Below are positions 54,779-64,000 of a stretch of DNA of 64,000 nucleotides, piece by piece (positions within the stretch are counted from its first letter, which is position 1; every line of letters starts with the position of its first letter). Made by a program: the position numbers and the translations under genes. The notes beneath the pieces are model-generated. The model did no database searches, had not been told where the DNA came from, and was given only the letters and a program-made list of their open reading frames with translations. The stretch covers positions 124,001 through 188,000 of the forward strand of contig JACEEZ010022698.1 in the NCBI GenBank assembly GCA_016584305.1, written 5' to 3'. The stretch comes from Chionoecetes opilio. Its lineage: Eukaryota; Arthropoda; Malacostraca; Decapoda; Majidae.

Positions 54779-55885
54779 GTGTTGGAGGGTAGGGAAAGAG
54801 GGTTTTGGAGGGCAGGAAAAGAGGGTTTGGGGTGGGAGGAAAGAGAGGTTTTGAGGGCAGGGAAAGAGGTTTTGGAGGCAGGAAGAGGGTTTTGGTCAGG
54901 GAGGAAGGAAAGAGGGTTTGGAGGCAGGAAGAGGGTTTGGATGGCAGGTAAAGAGGGTTTTGGAGGGCAGGATAGAGGGTTTGTGAGGAAGGAAAGAGGT
55001 TTGGAGGCAGGAAAGAGGGTTTTGGAGGCAGGAAAGAGGTGTGGAGGCAGGAAAGAGGGTTTTGGATGCAGGGAAAGAGGGTGTTTTTGGAGGGAGAGGG
55101 AAAGGGGTTTTGGAGGCAGGACAGAGGGTTTTGGTGGAAGGAAAGAGGGTTGGAGGCAGGAAAAAGAGGGTTTTTGGAGGCAGGAAAGAGGGTTTTGAGG
55201 CAGGAAAGGAGGGTTTTGGAGGGAGGAAACGAGGGTTTGGGAGCGGAAGAGGTTTTGGAGGCAGAGAAAGATGGTTGGGAGGCAGGAAAGAGGGTATTTG
55301 GAGGCAGGAAAAGGAAAGAGGGTTTTGGAGGGAGGAAAGAGGGTTTTGGAGGCAGGAAAGAGGGTTTTGGTGGGAGGAAAGAGGGTTTTGGAGGCAGGAA
55401 AGAGGGTTTTGGAGGCAGGAAAGAGGGTTTTGGAGGCAGGAAAGAGGGTTTTGGAGGCAGGAAAGAGGGTTTGGAGGGAGGAAAGAGGGTTTTGGAGGCA
55501 GGAAAGAGGGTTTTGGAGGCAGGAAAGAGGGTTTTGGAGGCAGGGAAAAAAAGGGTTTTTGGAGGCAGGAAAAGAGGTTTGGAGGGAGGAAAGAGGGTTT
55601 TGGAGGCAGGAAGAGGGTTTTTGGAGGCAGGAAAAGAGGGTTTTGGAGGCAGGAAATGAGGGTTTGGAGGGAGGAGGAATTTTGTGAGAGGGTTTTGGAG
55701 CAGGAAAGAGGCGTTTGGAGGCAGGAAAGAGGGTTTTGGAGGCAGGAAAGAGGGTTTGGAGGGAGGAAAGAGGGTTTTGGAGGCAGGAAAGAGGGTTTTG
55801 GAGGCAGGAAAGAGGGTTTTGGAGGGAGGAAAGAGGGTTGTGGAGGCAGGAAAGAGGGTTTTGGAGGCAGGAAAGAAGGAGGAAG
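54779..55885. repeat. GGGTTTTGGAGGCAGG minisatellite, second block
   Basis: Same ~21-bp unit as at 52050-54625, but more uniform, especially at 55320-55530 and 55690-55880. Confidence 0.94.
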
Positions 55886-56221
55886 TGTATCCATATCATA
55901 TTCCTCCCTCTTACGTGATACATTCTTACTCCTTCCAAAGATATGAAAGAATTAAGAGTGGTTATCGAGGAAATACATAAGAGTTCAGTATTACAGTTAT
56001 GGGATCGAGGTGTGGCTATTGGCATTAAATTCTAAACGTGTGTAAGTTAAGAGGAGGGAAAGGCGATGCAAGGCAAACCAGTGAAGAATGCTGAAAAAAA
56101 TGAATGAGAATTAATAAAAAATATTAAAAGGGGTAACTCGAATCCATAAAAGGGAAATCAGACGCTGTAGAATAAAACATATTTACTAAGGATCTTCTTT
56201 TATTTATTCATTCGTTTATTT
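55886..56221. other. Intergenic sequence, nothing recognised
   Basis: Unique AT-rich sequence between the minisatellite and a MITE. Confidence 0.4.
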
Positions 56222-56681
56222 TACCGTAGATAACACTATAGTCGCCACCTGCCCTAATGTCGCCAGTCGCCATATATTAGGAATCATAGCATCACTACTC
56301 ATTTGTATGTGCCACTGAAGATGAGACACAGTAGTTTATATCATGACTGTATAATCTACCCTGTTTCAGCGTTGTTTTATGCTTTGTAGCTGCAAGTATA
56401 AACTGTTTCAAATTTCACTACTCGTTTTTTTTCGTGCGACGACAGACGAGCTGGCGATCTTAGTGTAGCTGTTACCAACGTCGCCACTCTGTTGATGTTT
56501 TGGTAATTTGTTCATTTATAGCCATAATATGACACAGATGAAGACACAAAATGACGCAGACTCTCCAGATAGCCCCTTCTAACTTTCCTGAAATCATAAA
56601 TGTAGAAATATAAGTATTAACGCCACCACACGTCTGTAAATCGAAAAGAAGCGTTGTCCTGGCGACTTTAGTGTTATCTAG
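56222..56681. mobile_element. MITE with taccgtagataac ends, copy 3
   Basis: Begins taccgtagataacactatag and ends gcgactttagtgttatcta. Same interior as copies 1 and 2 with a short internal deletion near 56450. Confidence 0.78.
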
Positions 56682-59145
56682 GGGGGTAGGGATAGGAGTG
56701 GTTGAAATGTCTTGCCTTTAACCCCTTGAGACCCCAAAAAAGAAATTTTCCATTGAAATTTTGGGTACCTTTAGACGTTTTTTTATTGAATAAAAAGCAA
56801 ATTTTATAGATATGACCAAGATCCCCCCAGTAAAAACTGGTTTGGTGACACCCCGAAAACTACCCCCGCGCTGGACGCTCCCAATTACGGGGCCCCCATG
56901 GTCGGGTGGGTTGGGCCCTTTTCATTGCTGCAATGACTATCATTAGACTTTTTAATGTATTTTAAAATATACGGGTAATCTTCAAAAAGTTTTTCTATAA
57001 TTTTATCAAATAAAAAAAAGAAAAAACACACTAAAGAAATGTCTTTACGAGACGAAAAAAACATGCATGAACTTAATTTTCATTTTAAACTTTTTCCCCA
57101 TTTAAAACTTTGGAGTAAATTTTTATCTTTAAATTTGTATAAATAGAAGCAAAATTTTTATTAGTTTCCTTTGATTATTACTTTTTCTGATAAATGAATT
57201 ATCACCTTTGCATAAATTACCCGGAAAAACAAAATAAAAAAAAATCATAAAATGGGGAATTTTCCGATTGATGAGGTTATTTATTTATTTTATATTTCGT
57301 TTTTCTGTTTAAATAAATTAGCCCCAGGAAAAAATTAGCTTTAAACTAAATAAAAAAACCCTCATCAATGGGGAAAAATCCCCGTTTGGATAAATTTTAT
57401 TTATTTTTTTTAAACCCCAATTTATGCAGGGTTTCTACTTTCGATTTCAACTCAATTTTACGGAAGCCCAAAAATTTGGCTGATCAAAAAATCAAAATCC
57501 CCATTTCGCTTTTTAAATTTTCCCAGTCTCAGTAACTAAAAGACCCAAACGACACGGAAAAGGGATGATAAAACCTTTTGAGCCCCAGAAGGAATTCAAT
57601 TTAGTTTGGTACCATTAGACGATTTTAAATTTTAATATAAGGATTTTTTTATAGTAGCCCGGGGTTTAGTATCCTTGCCCAGTAGCTAATTTGAATTTAA
57701 TTTATTTTTTCGTAATTTTATGGCTAACAACAGGCGTTTTAATATGGCAATGGAAAGATCTGAGCGTAAAGGGGGTTTTAAGACAGAAAAAGGGCTGCTC
57801 AAACCCAAAAAAGTTTTTTAAAAAATTGTCAAAATACCATGCGAAGAGTAGGGGGGCTATGAACAAAGGGCATAAAACCCTAAACTACCTTTCAATAAAA
57901 TTTACTTACGTAAAAAATATAAAGGAAAAAAGAAAAACTTTTTGTATTCTAAGATGTTCGAGTATTGCCGCCCAAAAAAAACCCACTATAGTCATCACTG
58001 CACTAATGTCCCCAGGTCCCCTATTTTGGGGAATTTTAGACCCCTAAAAGTTTTTGTATTGTCTTTAAAGAGGCATGCACAGTAGTTTATATTATGTCCG
58101 TCTTCAGGGCACAAAATAAGCGGGAAGTGATGCTTAAATTCGTAAATTCGCCTGTAAAATAGGGCCTGGCGACATTAGGCAGGGCGACTAAGTTTTATTG
58201 AGGGTTAGGGAAGAAACACGAAATAAAAGATTGTGATGGAGGAAATAGTTGTTTTCCCCTTTTCCTGCCCCCCCCAGGGGGACGGGAAGCAGAAAAACAA
58301 ACATAAGAAAAAAAGGAAGCTACAAGGGGCCCGTGAGACCTACACGGGTGGGCCGGGTTAAAATTAAAACACTACCTACTCCCCCTTTCTTTCCCCACCC
58401 ATGTTTTCCTTTAAAGTTTAATAAATCCACACCAATTTACCTGTCTACTGAGCCCATTCCTAAAATTTTTGCCCCCCTATTTGTGAACCAGTTTTTCCCT
58501 ATTTTTTTTTTGAATGTCCCGATTTTCCACCCAAAAGAACAACTGTATGTTAGTGGAATGTTGGAATGGGTAGAAAAATATATACGTAGTTTTTTATCAA
58601 TATACACTCTCAGAAATAAGGGGAAAATTTAAGGGGTTTAGTTTTGTTACATCGCACCACCCACTCCCCTTTTTAAACCTTAGCCCGGGCGGGATTTTTA
58701 GTTGTGCCGTTTACCCCCTTTCATTTTCCCTTTATTTTACCCTTTTTAAAAGAGGGGGGTTTGGGAAAAAGGGGGTATATTTTTTGCCCCGACCCGAAAG
58801 GGTATATTTGAAAGGGTTAAAAAAGGGGTTTAGCAGTATTTTCATCACTACAAAAACCCTTTTTCTCCCCTTTTCCTCCCTTTTTTTTTTTAAGAGTGTA
58901 CGTTTTTATTGATATACGAAAGGGACATAAAAGGGCCCTTATGAATATTAGTTATCTCTTCCCCCCCAAATTTCGTATTTAGCTTTTTTTTTAACATCCC
59001 GACATCATAAAAATGGGCAAAATTTAAAAATTTAATGGTACTATTGATAATGAAAAGTAAGTAAGTTTAAAATTTGGGAGCAGTAAAAATAAAAAATGAT
59101 ACATTATAAAAAAGAAGAACGAACAGAAAAGAATAAAATCAGAAA
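56682..59145. other. Poorly resolved sequence holding degraded MITE and CR1 copies
   Basis: Recognisable but homopolymer-inflated copies of the piggyBac-like MITE (56719-56830, 57570-57775), the taccgtagataac MITE (about 57965-58200) and the CR1 3' end (about 58295-58520) occur here. Runs such as cccc, gggg and tttt are longer than in the clean copies. No gene can be supported. Confidence 0.6.
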
Positions 59146-60181
59146 GAAAAAGGAGGGAAACAGGGAAAAAGGCCCCGAGGGGAAAAAGGGGAAAGAGAAG
59201 GGGGAGAGAAGGAGGAGAGAAGGAAAGGGGAGAGGGGGGTGAGAAAAGGGGGAGAGAAGGAGGGGAAAAAGGAGGGGGAGAAGGAAGAGGGAAAGGGGGG
59301 AGAAAGGGGGAGAGAAGGAGGAGAGAAGGAGGAGAGGGAAAGGGGGAGAGAAGGGGGGAGAGAAAGGAGGGGAAGGGGGAGAAGGAGGAGAGAAAGGGGG
59401 GAGAAGGAGGAGAGAAGGAGGAGAGAAGGAGGGGAAGGGGAGGGGAAGGAGGAGAGAAGGAGGAGAGAAGGGGGAGGAAAAAGGGGAGGAAGGGGGAAGA
59501 AGGAGGAGAAAAAGGAGGGAGAAGGGGAGAAAGGGGGGGGGGGGGGGGAAAAACGAAAAGGGGGGAAAAAAAAGGGGGGGAGGGGAGAGAAGGAGGAGAG
59601 AAGAGGGAGAAGAGGAGAGAAGGAGGAGAGGGGAAAAGGGGGAGAGAAGGAGGAGAAAAGGAGGAGGAAGGAGAGAAGGAGGAGGGGGAGAAGGAGAAAG
59701 AAAGAAGAGAGAGAAAAAAAAGGAAAGAGGGGGAGAGAGAGAGAGATGAGGGGAGAGAGAGAGGGGAGAGAGGGGGAGAGAGAAAAGAGAGGAGGGAGAG
59801 AGAGAGAGAGGGGAGAGAGAGAGAGGAGAGAGAGGAGAGAGAGAGAGAGAGAGGGGAGAGGAGAGAGAGAGAGAGAAAAGAGAAGAGAGAGAGAGAAAAG
59901 AGAGAGAGAAGAGAGAGAGAGAAAAGAAACAAGAGAGAGAGAGAAAAGAGAGAGAGAGAGGGGGGAGAAAAGAGAGGAGAGAGGGGAGAGAGAGAAGAGA
60001 GAGAGAGAGAAAAGAAAAGAGAGAGAGAGGGGGAGGGGAAAAAGAAAAGAGAGAGAGAGGGGAGAGAGAGAGGAGAGAGAGAGAGAGAGAAAGGGGAGAG
60101 GAGAGAGAGAGAAAAGGGGAGAAAAGAAAAGGGGAGAGAGAGAGAGAGAGAGAGAGGGGAGGGGAGAGAGAGAAGAAGAGA

Positions 60182-60216
<35 letters not shown>

Positions 60217-60259
60217 GGGGAGAAGAGAGAGAGAGAGGGGAGAGGAGAGAGAAGAGAGG

Positions 60260-60301
<42 letters not shown>

Positions 60302-60310
60302 GAGAGAGAA
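59146..60310. repeat. Polypurine tract (GGAGA/GAGAGA), 1.2 kb
   Basis: Almost uninterrupted purines on the plus strand, grading from ggagaaggaggag into (GA)n. Frames on both strands are artefacts. Confidence 0.93.
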
Positions 60311-60740
60311 AAAATGGAAAAGGGAAGGACGAGAGGGGGGCAGGAGGGGTTGGGGAAAAGAAAAGAGGAGGGGAGAAAGAGGGAGGGAGGGGAAGGGAGG
60401 ACAAAAGAAATAAAAAATGGGAAAATTTAAGGGAAGTCAAAGGGGGGGAAGGGGGGCCTAAAGAAAAAGGGGAGTTCCAACTTAAACCCCCCCCCCCTTT
60501 TTTCCCCCCTCATAAAAAATTGGTCAAAGGGGGCCAAAAAAGAACCATTAAAACCCCCCCAAATTACCACCTAAAAATTTTCACCGAAAAAAACCCATTT
60601 AGACAACCCCCTGGGGCCGGCCGGCGCCCCGCCCGCCTGCCTGCCTTGGGCCCCCGCCCCCCTGGGCCCGCCCGTCCTGCCGGGGGAACCCTGCACAGGC
60701 CGAGGGGGAAATAAAGGGTGGGAAAAAAAGAGGGGGAAAA
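60311..60740. other. Low-quality C/A-rich sequence
   Basis: Long C, A and T homopolymers and a GC-rich block near 60613-60700. No gene seen. Confidence 0.4.
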
Positions 60741-60751
60741 TAAAAAGAGAG

Positions 60752-60788
<37 letters not shown>

Positions 60789-60868
60789 AGGGGGGAGAGG
60801 GGAGAGAGAGAGGAGAGAGAGAGAGAGAGAGGGGAAAAGAGAGAGGAGAGAGAGAGGAGAGAGAAAAG
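60741..60868. repeat. GA microsatellite
   Basis: (GA)n with aaaag and gggg interruptions. Confidence 0.88.
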
Positions 60869-61146
60869 TTTTGTTTGGATGTGTATTTAACCCAGTTTTA
60901 TTTACCAGTGGGTTTTTCAGGGCCCGACTTTCCCCCCGTGTAGTTTCCCCTCTCCAAAACTTTAAATTTTTCCAGTCCCCCCTTTCCCAAATTTGGGGCC
61001 CATTATGTTTCCGATATACCCCTCATTTAAATCCATTCCAAACTTTACATTTTTTTGAGGGGAACTGTACTTCTTTTTTTGTTCAGGATCTCCCTTTTTT
61101 AGTTTTAAAAAGGGGATGCCTGAATAACATAAAGAACTACAGCTTC

Positions 61147-61147
<1 letters not shown>

Positions 61148-61177
<30 letters not shown>

Positions 61178-61305
61178 GGGCTGGTAAAGGAAGGAAAGTG
61201 TGTGTAGGGGGGGGGGGGTGCTAAAATTTGGGTTGTGGCGCGGAGTGTGTGTGCATGTATGTGTGTGTGTGTGTGGAGGGCGGCGGCGGCGGCGGCGGCG
61301 GTGAG
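61148..61305. repeat. GT and CGG simple repeats upstream of the CELF exon
   Basis: (GT)n at about 61147-61172 and 61228-61274, then eight CGG triplets at about 61279-61303. This starts a GC-rich, CpG-rich stretch that continues to the CELF start codon. Confidence 0.85.
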
Positions 61306-62273
61306 TGAGGGGGCGCGGCGAGCCCTGGCAGCGAGGCAGCTCAGTGAACGCTGTGACTCCAGATAGTGCACAGGCTGGCAGTGCCGCGTGTCTTCCACAC
61401 CATCCCACACACACACACGCACACTCTCTCTCTCTTTCCCTCTCTCCTCCTCCCGCTGTGTTCCCGACGCGTGTGTGTGGCCTGTGAGTGCGTGCTTGCG
61501 TGTGTTCGTGGTTAGGCCATGCTGCTACACCAAGCTGTGTTGTGATTTTATACGCACGATTATTGTTTTCAACTTGTTGAAGATATCACTCGGAAAGGTA
61601 AAGTTCAAGAAACTGTCGTGCTCTGTATTACTTGCTATGAAAGGGAGTGTCGTTGTCTAGTAGCAGACGTGTGGACTGGGTGCGTGTCACGCCCGGTGGC
61701 TGCTGGTACTCAGACCTTGGCTTTTGGGTGCGGTGAGGCAGAGTCTGCTGCTGCCCGCCCTGGCCCGGCCACGAGTCTGTCCTTCCATAGCACCCCTCGC
61801 AACGGTGCCCCGACCCAGCGTGGCTCCCTCCCGCAGTCCCGGCAGGTTGGCGAGTGTGACTGCCCAGGGGGCGGCGAGTGGTTGGTGCTGCTCTGCGGCG
61901 GGACTGTCTGCCAGGCCTGACCTCTCCTGAGCGACCTTCTGCTCCAGTCAGGAACGTAACCTGTCCTGCTCCTTCACCTTCCTTGTAGTGAACGTGGGTT
62001 TGCAAGGACGCACCAGTTCTAGGAGGTCTCCGGGTCTCAGAGGTTCTTTGTTAACATCACGTTGGTGTCTGTGGTGAAGTGGAGAGTGTGTGGCGAGCCC
62101 CGTGCCTGGCGTGCCAGATAGTATTGAGTGTGCAGTGTTCCCGCCTCCCCGAGGCTGCCACACGCCGGCTCAGAGGCGCGTACACTACTTGTTGGAAAAG
62201 ATAATTGGTTCGTGTTTAAGCTTAATCTAATTTTCTGTAAATTTCGCATCGAAAATCGCCCCTCAACAGCACA
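61306..62273 (+). promoter_or_regulatory. Candidate 5'UTR/promoter region of the CELF gene
   Basis: A GC-rich stretch without convincing frames, directly upstream of the CELF ATG. A TCAGT initiator-like motif lies at 61341, but no clear downstream element supports it, so the transcription start is not fixed. Some of this could be intron. Confidence 0.35.
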
Positions 62274-62709
62274 ATGCTGATCAACATGGCTGCATATCAC
62301 AATGCCCTTATCGACACTTCTTATCCGCCCCACCACCTGCCTGCCATCAATGGTGTGGGCGTCAACGGCGTGTCCGCCGCCCACCTCAACGGCCACGCGG
62401 GCGGCCCTCTCAGCCACGCCGGCAGCCCCGGCAGCGGCCACCAGCCCGCCAGCGGCCACCAACACCCGCCGCAGCAGTCCCAACAGCAATCCCAGCACCA
62501 CCACCAGCAGCTGGTGGCTTCCCTCAGCCACCCGGGACACCCGCACCACGCCGCCTCGCCCCCGCACAAGGAGCACGACGCCATCAAACTCTTCATCGGC
62601 CAGATCCCCAGGCACATGGAGGAGAAGGATCTGCGTCCGCTCTTCGATGAGTTCGGCAAGATCTACGAGTTCACGGTGCTCAAGGACAAGCTCACCGGCA
62701 TGCACAAAG
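62274..62709 (+). CDS. CELF4: CELF3-6/bruno-3-type RNA-binding protein, first coding exon
   Basis: Encodes 145 residues plus one base, starting [10 protein letters not shown]. The linker (residues 20-100) is rich in His, Gln, Gly, Ser and Pro. RRM1 begins at about residue 101: [20 protein letters not shown], then [22 protein letters not shown]2 is LFIGQI (106-111); RNP1 would be in the next exon. The donor is AAAG|GTAGGT, phase 1, at the same point as in vertebrate CELF genes. CELF proteins bind GU-rich RNA and control splicing, translation and decay. The [13 protein letters not shown] and TGMHKG blocks place it with CELF3-6/bruno-3 rather than CELF1-2. A second ATG at codon 5 could also be used. 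The rest of the gene is to the right of the window. Confidence 0.9.
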
Positions 62710-63292
62710 GTAGGTACTCTTATCTAGTGTTCAGGTGGTGTTCTGGGCCCGTTGTGGTTGACAGTAGTGTCACACGCGGCAAAGTGGCCCGCGTGACAAC
62801 ATTACTAAAAACTGACATGTCTCGGGATGAAAAGTTTGCTTTTCACTATGCTTATTAGTTATTTTTAATTCTCGCTTTGTGCGCGACAGTGCAATGCACA
62901 CACTGTTTTCTGCATCTGTGTGTGTTGCCGAGCCTGTGTGCGTGGCCTGGCTGGTGACGCCTCGGAGCTGGCGAGGCTAACACAGCGCGAGGCCCCTTGG
63001 CAGCACCGGGCAGGCCAAGACCAATAGACACGATAGGACCTCTGTCTCTTGGTCTTGGGGCAGGTGGGGAAATGAGGGGCGGGCGTGAGTGCCTGCCAGC
63101 GTGGTGGGCGGCTGGGCGTGCCTGACGGAGGGGCTCGTGCTCGCGGGGGGCTCTACCGCCGGGTGACTGAACGGGTCGTATCAACCCATCCTTAGCCCGC
63201 CGCTAAGGATGTGTTGCGCTTGCGGCGGGTGATGCATGTATGTATGTACGTGTTAGGTAGGCAGACAACATCAGCGTTCCTTGATGATTACA

Positions 63293-63323
<31 letters not shown>

Positions 63324-63769
63324 GACACACACACACACACACACAACACACACACACACACACACAAGAATGGGTAACATTGATTCACGGTTAGATATGC
63401 CCCTTGTTGTTGTTGTTTTTGTTCATGAGGTGGACAGACATAGCATTGTGTAAGACGCGGCATCTTGTGTTCGTATACCCTGAAGCACCGGGCCTAAGCG
63501 AGCTAGGGAACCCCAGGCTGCATCTACCAAGACAGTGAACGTAGCTACCTGGGCACACGTGAATCCCTGCTGGGAGAATGAGTGCGGGTATCGCGTGTTG
63601 AGGAGAATATGCCTGGGCAGCGTGTTGTGGCGGTGGGATTGGGTCAGTGGTGGCGGTGGTGGTGTAGGCGTAGGAGGTCACTGGGGAGGAGCAGAGTGGG
63701 TCATGCGGCAAGGCGAGGCAAGGCTTATATACTGCCATTTATCTTCTTTCTTTCTCTCTCTCTCTCGTG

Positions 63770-63845
<76 letters not shown>

Positions 63846-64000
63846 TTAATTTCTTACCTGTGCGTTGTGTATCGTGCCTGGCGTGGCGTCAAGACGTGTC
63901 ATCGCACCGGCCACAACATTGAGGTGAATGGATGGCGGCCTCAAAGCTCCTGGTGATGAGGGATTGCCAGGCCGCCAGTGTGTATCGTCACCTCATAAAG
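62710..64000 (+). other. First intron of the CELF gene (partial)
   Basis: Begins GTAGGT. Contains (CA)n at 63295-63366, (CT)n at 63741-63846 and a GC-rich stretch at about 62930-63170. Frames here have no recognisable domains. Confidence 0.65.

Noticed and set aside
51447..56025. Several 300-630-codon Gly/Arg- or Pro/Ser/Leu-rich frames on both strands
   Set aside because: They follow the GGGTTTTGG minisatellite and GA tracts and overlap each other on both strands.
59024..60714. Frames of 302, 433 and 491 codons made of E/R/G/K or S/L/P/F
   Set aside because: They are translations of the polypurine tract in a low-quality segment.
61141..62005. Frames upstream of the CELF exon as separate small genes
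   Set aside because: They are GC- and repeat-rich and overlap on both strands, fitting a 5'UTR or promoter region better.

Overview
The window is eukaryotic nuclear DNA from an arthropod, most likely a decapod crustacean and perhaps a crab. The evidence is spliced genes with GT-AG introns, short TTAGG-type telomere-like runs, tRNA-derived SINEs, CR1-like LINEs, many cut-and-paste transposons, and very abundant micro- and minisatellites. Only two host genes can be supported. Most long open frames in the window lie inside tandem repeats and are not genes.

Gene 1 (minus strand, 40526 down to 3400) is an ANKRD13C ortholog, an ankyrin-repeat and GPCR-chaperone-domain protein of the ER. I rebuilt nine coding exons by joining conserved peptide blocks at splice sites: 40412-40526, 38640-38681, 36735-36839, 27865-27996, 25935-26146, 24157-24288, 9274-9432, 4010-4159 and 3400-3529. 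They give about 392 residues with matching phases throughout. Only the last ~45 residues (final exon or exons) are missing and probably lie beyond the left edge. Coding sequence is about 3% of a 37 kb gene. The introns hold a 3.2 kb array of 40-bp units, a 6 kb array of 20-bp units, a 3 kb GGGT-rich array, a Tc1 element, a Tigger element, a foldback element, SINEs, CR1 3' ends, TTAA-flanked MITEs, and a LINE reverse transcriptase split by a TIR element whose ORF carries a 2A-like motif.

Gene 2 (plus strand) is the first coding exon (62274-62709) of a CELF/Bruno RNA-binding protein of the CELF3-6 (Drosophila bruno-3) type. Its donor is intact, and the rest of the gene lies to the right. The two genes are head to head, separated by about 21 kb of repeats (40.6-62.2 kb). 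That interval holds a TATC microsatellite next to the ANKRD13C start, a CR1 element with an SGNH-esterase ORF1 broken by a hAT element and by a palindromic mariner derivative, a decayed invertebrate repeat protein, GA tracts, and a 3.8 kb GGGTTTTGG minisatellite.

The stretch 56.7-61.1 kb, and parts of the 40-bp and 20-bp arrays, show inflated homopolymers and dense indels. I read these as poorly polished assembly. The most interesting signals are the 2A-bearing TIR element and the minisatellites that copy or continue two ANKRD13C 5' splice sites.
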